From NCBI GenBank assembly GCA_023415715.1, contig JAEZJP010000263.1, positions 4,497 to 68,496 on the forward strand: a stretch of 64,000 bases of DNA, written 5' to 3'. Position numbers and translations under genes: made by a program. Source of the stretch: Bacillota bacterium. GTDB taxonomy: Bacteria > Bacillota > Clostridia > Christensenellales > Aristaeellaceae. Below the pieces are notes generated by a model. The model was not told the DNA's origin. It was given only the letters and a program-made list of their open reading frames with translations, and did no database searches. Position 1 is the first letter of the stretch, and the number at the start of each line of letters is the position of its first letter. This document shows positions 1-8,913 of the stretch, one piece after another.

Positions 1-1242
1 CAGCGCAGCGACGTAAAAACGCTGCGGGAACATTTTAGATGCAGCCTGCCTATATTGCGGGAGCTTTTGCTTACATCCCTTTTAAACGGCGGCATATCTC
101 CAGGCGAGGCCATGGAAAGCGCGGCCCGGTATGAGCTTTCCATCGCAAGCACCCGCTATGCCGTATCGCTTATTCGTTTGGGCGCCGCCTTGCATGAAAA
201 AACAGAACATGATTTGAGCCGTGATCCGGAATTGATGCGGTTTGCCGTAATGAACATTGTGGAGGAGGTATTGCAAGGCCAAACACCATGCCATGTGTTT
301 CATTACAACGGGCTGATCGCCGTATTGTTCCTGCTGAGGGAGGAAGAATACCAGCCTTTTTCCCTTTTGATGGATGCGCTGGTAACTGCGCAGCAGACGG
401 TGAGGCGGTATTTGGACTGCGTAATCGCCATTGGCATAAGCAACCCCTGCGTGCATCTTCATCAGCTTCACCACGCGGCGGATCAGGCGTCTTCCGCACT
501 GGACCAGTCCTCTTTGCTGGAAAACGGACAGATCTTGGCCATCGCCGATGTGGAACCTGGCAGCGCAAGGCAGCTGGCCGCAGAAGAAATCACGCTTAGG
601 GCGCTGTCCAACAGCATCAAGCTTTGCAATACGGGTGAAGCGGAGGAATTGATACACCAATTGATGGAGGAGGCCCGCAAATCCAAGGCTGCCTTCCGGG
701 ATTATCAGGTGTATCTGCTGGAAATATTCCTGGCCATCATCCGTACCGGCCGCGATCTGGAGGTGGAATGGGCAAATCCCGGTGAAGGGCCAGGGCCATC
801 CCTGGAAAACATGCTCAAAAGCCGCGACCTCATGGAGACGGAAACCATGCTTCGCGCTTTGTGCCGCCGCCTGACCGGCTCCATACGGGATACGCGGTTG
901 GAATCCGGCAAGCTTCTTACGCGCGAGGCTGTTGATTATGTGAACGGTAATTTTTGCAGGAGCGACGTCACCCTGGAAAAGGTGTGCCGCCAGCTGCATA
1001 TCAGTGCCGCCTATTTCAGCACGCTGTTCAAACGGGAAACGAAAAAGACTTTTCACCAATACCTGACCGAGCTGCGCATGGACAAGGCCATGACGCTGCT
1101 GGCCGGCAGCGATTTGAAGACCGCAGACATAGCACAGCAGGTGGGCCTCAATGATCCGAGCTATTTCAGCTATTCCTTCAAGAAGCATTTTGGTATTTCC
1201 CCGACCCAGGCCCGTAAAAATCCCAGGGAGGAAAGGCCATGA
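1..1242 (+). CDS. YesN/AraC-type response regulator (5' truncated)
   Basis: The reading frame is open from the first base of the window, so the start and the expected receiver domain lie upstream. The 413 visible residues hold the middle domain typical of YesN-like regulators (the LRELLLTSLLNGGIS segment near residue 19 is characteristic) and, from about residue 305, two AraC-type helix-turn-helix motifs ending in SYSFKKHFGISPTQARK. Proteins of this type bind DNA when phosphorylated by a YesM-like kinase and usually activate sugar uptake or catabolic genes. Its stop overlaps the start of the kinase gene by ATGA. The family is clear; the target genes cannot be seen here. Confidence 0.88.
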   Translation, partial: QRSDVKTLREHFRCSLPILRELLLTSLLNGGISPGEAMESAARYELSIASTRYAVSLIRLGAALHEKTEHDLSRDPELMRFAVMNIVEEVLQGQTPCHVFHYNGLIAVLFLLREEEYQPFSLLMDALVTAQQTVRRYLDCVIAIGISNPCVHLHQLHHAADQASSALDQSSLLENGQILAIADVEPGSARQLAAEEITLRALSNSIKLCNTGEAEELIHQLMEEARKSKAAFRDYQVYLLEIFLAIIRTGRDLEVEWANPGEGPGPSLENMLKSRDLMETETMLRALCRRLTGSIRDTRLESGKLLTREAVDYVNGNFCRSDVTLEKVCRQLHISAAYFSTLFKRETKKTFHQYLTELRMDKAMTLLAGSDLKTADIAQQVGLNDPSYFSYSFKKHFGISPTQARKNPREERP

Positions 1243-2987
1243 GGTGGCATTTTCGCCGCAAGTCGGAAGCCAACAGCCTGCAGATGGTTATCACCGCCTT
1301 TTTTATGGGCGGTATGATATTGCTTTTGCTGTTTGTAAGTGTCAGCCTGGTTACGCGACTTTCCCACATATTGGAAGAGAACGCCATGGACCGGACGCGC
1401 CAGACGGTGGATCAGGGCAATGCCAGCCTGGGCGTGTATGTGAGCGGAATGCTGGAAACCATGGACTACATGAATAACCTTGTCACCGTTTCGCAGGATG
1501 TAACGATGCCCGATTTGGAAGAGGACATGGCCTTTTTGCAAAAGAGCCGCAAGGATGTGTCTGCCATGGCGCTGTTTTCCCCCAAGGGGGAACTTCTGGC
1601 CGGCACGGCGGGCGGGCTTGCAAAACCCGCCTCGGAAGTGACCGCCTACAGCTGGTTTTTAAAGCCTCAAAAGTCCGGCACAACCGCGGTGTTCTTTTCC
1701 TCCCCTTATGTGCAGAACATATTCGCCGGGCAGTACGCCTGGATCATTACTTTAAGCCGCGCGGTGGAATACAGGCGGAATGGAGTGCGGGAGACGGGCG
1801 TTCTTATGGCGGACTTTGCTTTCAGCGCCATCAGCAGCCTTTGCGAAAATATCAGCCTTGGCGAGAGCGGCTATGTATATCTGGTGGATACGCAGACGCA
1901 GATTGTGTACCATCCGCAGCAGCAATTGATCTACGCGGGCTTAAAGCAGGAAAACCTGGACGCCGTCTTAAAGCAGGTGTTTGGCCGGTGCCGCGACGTG
2001 CTGGACGGCCGGGAGCGGCTTCTGACCATTACCACTGTGGATTATACCCGCTGGCGCATGGTGGGTGTGGCATATCTGGACGAGATACTCTCCATACAGC
2101 CTGAACTGTTCCGTGTGACCGTTTCCATACTGATTGCCGGGGCATTGCTGGCGGTTGTGGTGGCTGTCTTATCCGCCGTTCATGTGGCAACGCCTATTTT
2201 CCAGCTGGAAAAGATCATGGCCAAGGTGGAGGCGGGCAACCTGGACGTTTGCATCCAGGAACAGGGCTTTGCGGAGATCAGGTCCCTCAGCCGCACCTTC
2301 AACCATATGCTGGGCCGCATCCGCCTCCTGATGGAGCAAATCGTCCATGAGCAGGAGATAAAGCGGCTGCATGAACTGAACGCCCTCCAGGCGCAGATCA
2401 ATCCTCATTTTTTGTATAACACGCTGGATTCCATTGTTTGGATGGAGGAGCGCGGCCGCAGCCGGGAAGCCATTGTTATGGTTACGGCGCTGGCCCGGCT
2501 CTTCCGCATTTCTATCAGCAAAGGCCGCAATATCATTACCGTGCGGGAAGAGCTTGAGCATGTACGCAACTATCTGATCATACAAAAGATGCGCTTTCAG
2601 AACAAGTTCGACTACGTCATCACAGCCCAGGAGGAAACGCTGGAAAAACGCACCATTAAGCTGATCGTGCAGCCCATTGTGGAAAATGCCATCCAGCACG
2701 GGCTGGAGGAGTATTCCGTTGAGGAAGGGCTGGTGGAAATAGGCGCCTATTTGGAAGGCGATACTCTTGTTTTCCGTGTTCGGGACAATGGCGCGGGCAT
2801 GTCGCCCCAGCAGGTGGAGAACATACTCACCGCCCCAGCAGGGCGCTCGGGGATCGGTGTGAAAAACGTGCACGAGCGCATCCAGCTCACCTTCGGCAAG
2901 GAATACGGCCTTACCATCAACAGCGTGCAGGATGAGGGCACGGAAGTGCTCATACGCCTGCCCAAACGGCAGGAGGGGATGGAATGA
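1239..2987 (+). CDS. YesM-type sensor histidine kinase
   Basis: This 582-residue membrane kinase has an N-terminal membrane helix (about residues 18-40), an extracytoplasmic sensor region of about 240 residues, a second helix (about 290-315), a HAMP linker and a His_kinase domain. The phospho-acceptor is His390 in NPHFLYNTL. The C-terminal ATPase shows the N box (QPIVENAIQHGLEE), the G1 box (RDNGAGM) and the G2 box (SGIGVKNVHER). Family members phosphorylate AraC-type response regulators in response to extracellular sugars. It overlaps the regulator upstream and the binding protein downstream by ATGA each, so the three are probably translationally coupled and act as one signalling unit. Confidence 0.93.
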   Translation: MRWHFRRKSEANSLQMVITAFFMGGMILLLLFVSVSLVTRLSHILEENAMDRTRQTVDQGNASLGVYVSGMLETMDYMNNLVTVSQDVTMPDLEEDMAFLQKSRKDVSAMALFSPKGELLAGTAGGLAKPASEVTAYSWFLKPQKSGTTAVFFSSPYVQNIFAGQYAWIITLSRAVEYRRNGVRETGVLMADFAFSAISSLCENISLGESGYVYLVDTQTQIVYHPQQQLIYAGLKQENLDAVLKQVFGRCRDVLDGRERLLTITTVDYTRWRMVGVAYLDEILSIQPELFRVTVSILIAGALLAVVVAVLSAVHVATPIFQLEKIMAKVEAGNLDVCIQEQGFAEIRSLSRTFNHMLGRIRLLMEQIVHEQEIKRLHELNALQAQINPHFLYNTLDSIVWMEERGRSREAIVMVTALARLFRISISKGRNIITVREELEHVRNYLIIQKMRFQNKFDYVITAQEETLEKRTIKLIVQPIVENAIQHGLEEYSVEEGLVEIGAYLEGDTLVFRVRDNGAGMSPQQVENILTAPAGRSGIGVKNVHERIQLTFGKEYGLTINSVQDEGTEVLIRLPKRQEGME

Positions 2988-3949
2988 AAAAGCATGTGAT
3001 CGTCTCCATCCTCTGCATTGCCTTGGCTGCCCTGGCGTTGATTTGGGGCCTGACGCCCGTGGTCAGCACCAGGACACAGGTGACAGGGGGAACGGTTGCC
3101 CTTTTGCTGGATACAGACATTGGCGCCGGCGCTTTGCAAATGAAGCAGGGGGCCAAGCAGGCGGCCCGGGAACAAAAGGTGGAACTGATCACCGCCACGG
3201 CCGACTACTCCGGCGACGCCGCGAAAAGCCAGGCGGATTTGATGATGCAATTGCTGGAAAGAAACATAAAAGCTCTTATACTTGTGCCTGTGCAGGGAGC
3301 GGATCTTACGAAACCGTTCGAGGAAGCGAAGCGCAGGAAAGTGCCCGTTCTGACCTTGGGCGAATCGCCCATTACAGGCGGATCAGACTGCACCATCAGC
3401 GCCAACCATCAGGAGGCCGGCGCATTGGCCGCAAGAGCGCTGATTGAACGCATGGAAAAGCCGGGCCATGTGCTGCTCATAACAGGGGATGATGCGGATG
3501 TGGCCGCCGGCCTCCGCAAGACTGGCGCATTGCCCGTGCTTTCCGCGGAGGCGGATCTTCAGATCGTTGATGAAATGCCTCTGGAGGGGAAGACGGCTGA
3601 CGATGTGCTTCACTTGCTTGCTTTAAATCCGAAAATAAACGGCATCCTGGTACTTACCGGGTCTGGCACGGAAACATGCGCACTGGCTATGGGCCGCTCC
3701 GAGATGGATATTCCCCTGGTGGGTATGGATTGCGGTCAAAACCGCAACCTGTATTTGGAAAGCGGTCAGGTGGATGCCATGGTGCTGGGCATGCCTTTTG
3801 CCATGGGGTATCTGGGTGTGCAGTTTTCCATACAGGCTCTGTCGGGTCATAGCATTCCAGACTGGTACTATACGGAGAGCCGCGTCATTGACAGGGAGAA
3901 TATGTACCTGCCTGAAAATCAGAAGCTGGCGTTTCCGCTTTTGCAGTAA
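2984..3949 (+). CDS. membrane-anchored sugar-binding protein, likely sensor partner
   Basis: This is a 321-residue type I periplasmic binding protein (Peripla_BP_4 / RbsB-like). The N-terminus is one hydrophobic helix (about residues 4-26) with no lipobox cysteine and no obvious cleavage site, so it is probably anchored to the outer face of the membrane. The mature part has the two-lobe pattern (VALLLDTDIGAG, then IKALILVPVQGADL, then LVGMDCGQNRN). There is no permease or ATPase beside it. Instead it overlaps a YesM-type kinase gene, so the likely role is presenting a sugar ligand to that kinase rather than transport. That role is inferred from context; the fold is clear. Confidence 0.82.
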   Translation: MKKHVIVSILCIALAALALIWGLTPVVSTRTQVTGGTVALLLDTDIGAGALQMKQGAKQAAREQKVELITATADYSGDAAKSQADLMMQLLERNIKALILVPVQGADLTKPFEEAKRRKVPVLTLGESPITGGSDCTISANHQEAGALAARALIERMEKPGHVLLITGDDADVAAGLRKTGALPVLSAEADLQIVDEMPLEGKTADDVLHLLALNPKINGILVLTGSGTETCALAMGRSEMDIPLVGMDCGQNRNLYLESGQVDAMVLGMPFAMGYLGVQFSIQALSGHSIPDWYYTESRVIDRENMYLPENQKLAFPLLQ

Positions 3950-3971
3950 TATCGAAACGGAGGTTATTCAT

Positions 3972-4544
3972 ATGGCTTACAAAGTGAAGCCCCTTGGCCC
4001 GAAGCTGGCCCAAACGTTTGTTCAATATCTTGGTTCCCTGGATTTTCATCACGCGCCGCACTGGTCCACGTGCTTTTGCCGTTTTTACTACACAGACTGC
4101 AGCCAGGAGGAATGGCAGCACCGCACCGGGGAGCATAACGCCGCCGAGGCTATGCAGGCGATAAAGGATGGAAAGATGCACGGGTATCTCGCCTTTGACG
4201 GGGATACATGCATCGGCTGGTGCTGCGCCGACAGTGCGGACCAGTTCATACGCATCAAGACGGAAATGCAGCCTGTCATTGAGGGAAAGAAAGTAGGCTC
4301 GGTCCTGTGCTATGTGGTCCGCCCGGAGTACAGGGGACAGGGCGTGGCTAGGCTTTTGCTGAAGGCCGCCGTGGAAGATTTCAGGAAGATGGGCTATGAT
4401 GCCGTGCTCACGCTGCCTGTGGATATCAAGGACGACCTTCAAAAGCGCTATCGCGGCACGCTGCACATGTATCAGGAAATGGGCTTTGATAAGATACAGG
4501 AGCATGGCACGCTCAGCGTGATGTGGCTGGGTTTGAAAGCATAA
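3972..4544 (+). CDS. GNAT-family N-acetyltransferase
   Basis: The predicted protein has 190 residues. I chose the ATG at 3972 because CGGAGG lies just before it (3958-3963); the frame is open further upstream, but that part overlaps the previous gene. The acetyl-CoA binding motif A is visible as VVRPEYRGQGVARLLLKAA at about residue 115. The N-terminal half has a cysteine/aromatic-rich stretch (HWSTCFCRFYYTDC), seen in a clostridial subgroup of these enzymes. The substrate is unknown. It lies 22 bases after the binding-protein gene and may be read with it. Confidence 0.82.
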   Translation: MAYKVKPLGPKLAQTFVQYLGSLDFHHAPHWSTCFCRFYYTDCSQEEWQHRTGEHNAAEAMQAIKDGKMHGYLAFDGDTCIGWCCADSADQFIRIKTEMQPVIEGKKVGSVLCYVVRPEYRGQGVARLLLKAAVEDFRKMGYDAVLTLPVDIKDDLQKRYRGTLHMYQEMGFDKIQEHGTLSVMWLGLKA

Positions 4545-4597
4545 GCATACTTGATGGCATCGCTGCATTTCAGACTGCCAAGGGGAGGGGCTGCGCC

Positions 4598-5308
4598 ATG
4601 AACGCATTGTCTGTAGATCTTCACAATTTTCTTTTGGAAAAAGGAGCGTCGCTTAGCGGCTTTGCAGATCTGACAGGGATTGTGCAGGGAGAATTGCAGC
4701 ACGGCGTATCCGTGGCGGTAAGGCTGCCCGTTCCCGTGTTGCAGTCCATTTCGGGCGGCCCAAGCAGAATCTATTTTGACGCTTATCATAAAATCAACGA
4801 TCAGCTTGACGGCCTGGTGACAGCAGGTTCGGAATATCTTCAGTCAAGGGGATACCGTGCTCATGCCAAGACGAGGGCAAATGTGAAGGAGCATCCCGGC
4901 TACCGAACAGACCTTCCACACAAGACTGTGGCCACCAGGGCAGGGCTTGGCTGGATCGGGAAAAGCGCGCTGCTGGTGACCAGGGAATTCGGCCCGGCTG
5001 TCCGGTTTTCATCCCTGTTGACTGACGCACCTTTGACTTTGGGTGAACCCATTGACAAGTCCAAGTGCGGAAATTGCACTGCCTGCATGGACCACTGCCC
5101 CGGCAAGGCAATATCCGGCAAGCTGTGGAATGTAGCTATGGACCGGGACGAATTTTTCGACGCCGCTGCTTGCCGTAAAGCTGCAAGAGCGCTTTCCTTG
5201 GACCTTTTGAACGAAGAAATTTCCCTGTGCGGCAAATGCATTGAGGTCTGTCCCTATACCAAGGGATATACCCGGCGCTCTATGGAAAACGAGAGGGAAA
5301 CGTTGTGA
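4598..5308 (+). CDS. QueG-like double 4Fe-4S cluster protein
   Basis: A 236-residue protein related to the C-terminal half of epoxyqueuosine reductase QueG. The ATG at 4598 is preceded by GGGGAGGGG; upstream in-frame starts lack a ribosome site. Two cluster-binding sets are visible: Cys157, Cys160, Cys163 and Cys167 (CGNCTACMDHCP), and Cys192 with Cys211, Cys214 and Cys218 (CGKCIEVCP). A motif close to the QueG core (THKTVATRAGLGWIGKSAL, here with LP before HKT) precedes them. The protein is shorter than true QueG and lacks much of its N-terminal cobalamin-binding part, so it is more likely a general redox protein than the queuosine enzyme. It ends 68 bases before the flavodiiron gene. Confidence 0.78.
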   Translation: MNALSVDLHNFLLEKGASLSGFADLTGIVQGELQHGVSVAVRLPVPVLQSISGGPSRIYFDAYHKINDQLDGLVTAGSEYLQSRGYRAHAKTRANVKEHPGYRTDLPHKTVATRAGLGWIGKSALLVTREFGPAVRFSSLLTDAPLTLGEPIDKSKCGNCTACMDHCPGKAISGKLWNVAMDRDEFFDAAACRKAARALSLDLLNEEISLCGKCIEVCPYTKGYTRRSMENERETL

Positions 5309-5376
5309 AAACAACGGTACATATTTACAGCTGTGGGTATAATACTTAAGACAAGTATTGCAAAGGAGGCATCGCT

Positions 5377-6567
5377 ATGGGTAAAGCGCTTACGCAAAAG
5401 GTAACCTGGGTGGGTAAGGTGGATTGGGAACTGAAAAGATTCCATGGGGAGGAATATTCCACTTGGAAAGGCTCCTCCTACAATTCGTATCTTGTGCGGG
5501 ATGAAAAAACAGCGCTCATCGATACGGTATGGCAGCCTTTTGACAAGGAATTCGTTTCAAGGCTCAGGCAGGAGATTGACCTGAACACTATCGATTACAT
5601 CATTGTCAATCACGGGGAAATCGACCACAGCGGCGCGCTGCCGGAACTGATGCGCGCCATTCCCGATAAACCCATCTATTGTACGGCAAACGCTGTAAAA
5701 TCGCTGAAGGGCCATTACCATCAGGATTGGCGCTTTCATCCAGTGAAGACGGGGGATACGCTTTCCTTGGGTGCAGCATCGCTTGTGTTTGTGGAAGCGC
5801 CCATGCTCCACTGGCCCGACACCATGTTCACCTACATGTCCGGGGAGAATATTCTTTTTTCCAACGATGCCTTTGGCCAGCACTACGCCACCGAATCGCT
5901 TTTTAACGACACCGTTGATCAGGCGGAATTGTTTGGCGAGGGCATGAAATATTACGCCAATATTCTGACGCCCTTTTCGCCGCTGGTGATCAAAAAGATC
6001 AGGGAGGTTCTCGGCTTATCCTTGCCGGTAGACATGATCTGTCCCAGCCATGGCGTGATTTGGAAAAACAATCCCATTCAAATCGTAGAGCAGTATATGA
6101 GGTGGGCCGACAGTTATCAGGAGAATCAGATCACACTCATCTATGATACCATGTGGAACGCAACCAGAAAGATGGCGGAGGCCATTGCCGCGGGCATCCG
6201 GGATGGGGACGATACCGTAACGGTGAAGCTGATGCACGCATCCAAGGAAGACAAAAACGACATCATCACCCAGGTGTTCCGCTCCAAGGCGATCCTGCTT
6301 GGTTCCTCCACCATCAACAACGGCTTCCTTTCCGCTTTGGGCGGGCTTATGGAAATGATGCGGGGCCTGAAATTTAGGAACAAGAAGGCTGCGGCATTTG
6401 GCAGCTATGGCTGGAGCGGCGAAGCGGTGAAGATGCTTTCCAAAGGTTTGGAGGAAGCAGGCTTTGCCATGATCAACGACGGGCTGCGCACGCTGTGGGT
6501 GCCGGATGAAAAAGCTCTGGCCGCATGCTTTGCTTACGGGCAGGAAATTGCATCTGCGACGAAGTAA
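5377..6567 (+). CDS. fprA: A-type flavodiiron protein
   Basis: This 396-residue enzyme reduces oxygen or nitric oxide to water or nitrous oxide in anaerobes, in the cytoplasm. The N-terminal beta-lactamase-like domain keeps the di-iron ligands His79, Glu81, Asp83 and His84 (NHGEIDHSG), His145 (LHWPDTMF), Asp164 (NDAFG) and a late His in PSHGVIW. The C-terminal third is a flavodoxin domain (LIYDTMWNATRKMAEAIAAG). There is no fused rubredoxin or reductase domain, so it needs a partner; the FMN reductase downstream or the Fe-S protein upstream are candidates. A strong AAAGGAGG site precedes the ATG. A TATAAT box at 5338-5343 and a small dyad at 5301-5316 hint at its own promoter, without a good -35. 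Confidence 0.95.
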   Translation: MGKALTQKVTWVGKVDWELKRFHGEEYSTWKGSSYNSYLVRDEKTALIDTVWQPFDKEFVSRLRQEIDLNTIDYIIVNHGEIDHSGALPELMRAIPDKPIYCTANAVKSLKGHYHQDWRFHPVKTGDTLSLGAASLVFVEAPMLHWPDTMFTYMSGENILFSNDAFGQHYATESLFNDTVDQAELFGEGMKYYANILTPFSPLVIKKIREVLGLSLPVDMICPSHGVIWKNNPIQIVEQYMRWADSYQENQITLIYDTMWNATRKMAEAIAAGIRDGDDTVTVKLMHASKEDKNDIITQVFRSKAILLGSSTINNGFLSALGGLMEMMRGLKFRNKKAAAFGSYGWSGEAVKMLSKGLEEAGFAMINDGLRTLWVPDEKALAACFAYGQEIASATK

Positions 6568-6612
6568 TAGAATAGGCATATGCAAACCACCTTGTGAAGG
6601 AGGCGCAATGCC

Positions 6613-7236
6613 ATGAAAGTCTTGCTTATCAACGGAAGCCCCCATAAAAACGGATGCACCTACACGGCACTAAGCGAAGTGGAGAAAACCCTTCGTGAAG
6701 AGGGCATGGAGACGGAGATCATACATATCGGCGCAAAGCCCATTCAGGGTTGCACTGCCTGCGGTCATTGCTATACCGGCCCCGACCGCTGCGTGTTTGA
6801 CGATGATATGGTGAACCGTGTTCTGGAAAAGGGCGAGCAGGCCGACGCCTTTATCTTTGGCTCTCCGGTGTACTATGCCTCCGCCAATGGTTCCATGATC
6901 GCATTTATGGACCGGCTGTTTTATTCCGGCAACTGCTTTGCGTTAAAGCCCGCAGCCTGCGTCGTTTCCGCCCGCAGGGCCGGCACTACCGCCGCATTGG
7001 ATCAGATGCTCAAATACCTGACCATCTCCAACATGATGGTGGTGGGTTCCCAGTACTGGGCTATGGTACACGGAAATAAGCCCGAGGAAGTGCAAAAGGA
7101 CCTGGAAGGCATGCAGATCATGCGCACCCTGGGCCGGAACATGGCTTGGCTGCTTAAGTGCATTGAGGCCGGTAAGCAGGCAGGCATACCGCTCCCGGAA
7201 CGTGAGAAAAGGCAATGGACAAATTTTATCAGGTAG
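6613..7236 (+). CDS. flavodoxin-fold NAD(P)H-dependent FMN reductase
   Basis: A 207-residue flavoprotein of the FMN_red / iron-sulfur flavoprotein superfamily. The FMN phosphate loop is INGSPHKNGCTYTAL at residues 6-20, and FGSPVYYASANGSM forms the second flavin contact. A CTACGHC cluster-like stretch near residue 50 resembles those of iron-sulfur flavoproteins, but the full cysteine set needed for a 4Fe-4S cluster is not certain. It starts 45 bases after the flavodiiron gene with an AAGGAGG site, so it is probably co-transcribed and may supply electrons for oxygen or NO removal. Confidence 0.85.
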   Translation: MKVLLINGSPHKNGCTYTALSEVEKTLREEGMETEIIHIGAKPIQGCTACGHCYTGPDRCVFDDDMVNRVLEKGEQADAFIFGSPVYYASANGSMIAFMDRLFYSGNCFALKPAACVVSARRAGTTAALDQMLKYLTISNMMVVGSQYWAMVHGNKPEEVQKDLEGMQIMRTLGRNMAWLLKCIEAGKQAGIPLPEREKRQWTNFIR

Positions 7237-7413
7237 CATGTAATAACCCATTTTTCCTCTTAGCTATGGCTTTAGCTAACTATAGCGGTTACTCTTTCCA
7301 CATCCTTCATCGGTACCATCCCATCTGGCTCAATCGTCGCGGTGCTGCGCTCCGCTTGTTTCGCCAGCCTCCTCCATCCCTCCCTTTTCCGCCACAGCCT
7401 GGGTCGGGGTTAC

Positions 7414-7489
7414 GGAGCCTCAAGAGGGAGGCTTTCCAAAAGGCTCCCTCTTGAGGGAGCTGTCGCCGCAGCGACTGAAGGAGTAACGG
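7414..7489. repeat. intergenic inverted-repeat element
   Basis: Two perfect 13-base arms (7418-7430 and 7444-7456, CCTCAAGAGGGAG and its complement) are followed by GAGCTGTCGCCGCAGCGACT and GAAGGAGT. The overall pattern resembles a short repeat I associate with intergenic regions of many clostridial genomes; that family assignment is from memory and needs a genome search. It fills part of the 307-base gene-free stretch 7237-7543, whose first 175 bases show nothing I can name. Confidence 0.55.
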
Positions 7490-7541
7490 AAATGTACAAA
7501 AAGGACGCCCCGATTTATCGGGACGTTCTTTTTGTACATTT
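7490..7541. terminator. bidirectional intrinsic terminator
   Basis: A stem of about 24 pairs (arms beginning AAATGTACAAAAAG and ending TTTTTGTACATTT, one wobble and one mismatch) with a 4-base loop lies between the convergent FMN reductase and efflux-pump genes. A-rich and T-rich flanks inside the stem would give U-tracts on either strand. Confidence 0.85.
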
Positions 7542-7543
7542 GG

Positions 7544-8839
7544 TTATGAATCCAGGCTTTTTAAGGAGGTACTCTTAAGGCTCATAAGGCTTGATGCAAG
7601 GCCGATGACCCCGGTGATCAGGAACATCACCGCCATGCCGGCGCCTTTGCCTGTGCCTACCAGGCGGGACAAGAACTGACTAAGGTATGAGCTTCCCGCC
7701 ATAAAGGGCTCGAACACATTGTCCGCCAGGTATCCGCCCAGGAAGAGGCCCAGGGGGATCGTGCAGTACTGTATGGTATCCCTTGTGGAAAACACCCTGC
7801 CCTGCAGCTCGGTGGGGACCTTGGTGCGCATTACGGTAGATATATTGGCGTTTAAAAAAGGCAAAGGCAGATTGCCTAAAAAGGCCCCGAAAACCCATAT
7901 GGGCACATTCCTGCCCAGCGCCCAAAGGATATCGCACAGCAAAAACGATATGGCACAACCACCGAATATTACGCGCGTGCGGCTCTTGTTTGGCTTCATC
8001 AGTGTTACCAGTATGCTACCTGCTAGCGTTCCAAGCCCTAATGCTGAGGAAACCATGGACAGCGCCACCTGGCTGTCGCCTGAGCGCTTCAATATCATGG
8101 CCGGCAGGATGCCGAACCCGGTCATATAAGCCAGCAGGTTGATGAAGGAAAAGAAAAGGATCATTTTCAGTACCGGGCTGTGCTCACGCAAAAAACCAAA
8201 ACCTTGCAGGCAGCTTTTCCAGAACTTTTCTTTCTTTTCTTCCTTGTAGGGCACCGCGGGTATGTGAATAAAGAAGGCAAGCGATGAAAAGGCGAAGGCG
8301 AAAGTGATAAGGTCAATGGTGAGGACCGTTTTCAACCCGCCTATGGCTAGGACCGCCGTGGCCAGCGCTGGAGTCGCCACCGTTACCAGGGAGTTGGAAA
8401 ACACCTGAAGCCCGCTGGCCCTAAGATACTTTTCCTTGGGTACGAGCAAACTCAGCGCCACATAGGAGGCGGGGCACTGGAAGGCGTTCATGCAGCTGAT
8501 GAGAAAATTAATGCCATACAGATGCCATAGCTGCAATTGGCCCGAACCATACAGTATAAAGACCGTCAGCGTGCCCATGGCGGCCGTCAGGTCGCTAAAT
8601 AGCATGATACGCTTCTTGTCCCATTTGTCGGCCAGTGTTCCGGCCACAAAGCAGAAAAGAATCGATGGGAGGTATGTGAAAAACGACAGCAGCGTGATAC
8701 TGCTGGCGGTACCTTGCTTACCGTACGCCCAGAGGATGAGCGCGAAATTTGTCATGGCGCTGCCCAGCGCCGATACGGACTGGCCGGCCCAGAGGATCAT
8801 AAAATGCCTCATGCCGGCGAATTTTTGTATAGCTTTCAT
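7544..8839 (-). CDS. Mef-like MFS efflux transporter
   Basis: A 431-residue protein with about 12 membrane helices. The N-terminus (FMILWAGQSVSALGSAMTNF) and the loop motif GTLADKWDKKRIM match the MFS_3 / DHA3 group that includes macrolide pumps Mef(A/E), so drug or toxic-compound export across the cytoplasmic membrane is likely. The ATG at 8839 follows AAGGAG with 7-base spacing. That ribosome site is buried in a strong hairpin (8840-8887), and a short leader reading frame with a second hairpin lies upstream, an arrangement like inducible antibiotic-resistance genes. The exact substrate cannot be read from sequence. Confidence 0.9.
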   Translation of the reverse strand: MKAIQKFAGMRHFMILWAGQSVSALGSAMTNFALILWAYGKQGTASSITLLSFFTYLPSILFCFVAGTLADKWDKKRIMLFSDLTAAMGTLTVFILYGSGQLQLWHLYGINFLISCMNAFQCPASYVALSLLVPKEKYLRASGLQVFSNSLVTVATPALATAVLAIGGLKTVLTIDLITFAFAFSSLAFFIHIPAVPYKEEKKEKFWKSCLQGFGFLREHSPVLKMILFFSFINLLAYMTGFGILPAMILKRSGDSQVALSMVSSALGLGTLAGSILVTLMKPNKSRTRVIFGGCAISFLLCDILWALGRNVPIWVFGAFLGNLPLPFLNANISTVMRTKVPTELQGRVFSTRDTIQYCTIPLGLFLGGYLADNVFEPFMAGSSYLSQFLSRLVGTGKGAGMAVMFLITGVIGLASSLMSLKSTSLKSLDS

Positions 8840-8887
8840 GGCTTTGCTCCTTCAATTCATTTTGCTGAAGTGGAGTGATGCAAAGCC
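8840..8887 (-). promoter_or_regulatory. hairpin sequestering the efflux-pump ribosome site
   Basis: In the minus-strand RNA, 8881-8887 (GGCUUUG) pairs with 8840-8846 (CAAAGCC), 8872-8875 (CUCC) with the GGAG of the ribosome site at 8847-8850, and 8866-8869 (UUCA) with 8851-8854 (UGAA). This gives 15 pairs broken only by bulges of 5 and 2 bases, with an 11-base loop. The start codon at 8839 follows directly. If it forms, ribosome access to the pump gene would be blocked. Confidence 0.7.
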
Positions 8888-8913
8888 TGATTCGGACGAG
8901 TTTTGAGTTTACC

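Noticed and set aside
82..1188. Long open frame of 368 codons on the minus strand opposite the response regulator
   Set aside because: It lies wholly antisense to a gene with clear AraC motifs, has no ribosome site and reads as a low-complexity shadow of the codon pattern.
3774..3971. N-terminal extension of the acetyltransferase
   Set aside because: The extension lies inside the binding-protein gene; the CGGAGG before 3972 marks the true start.
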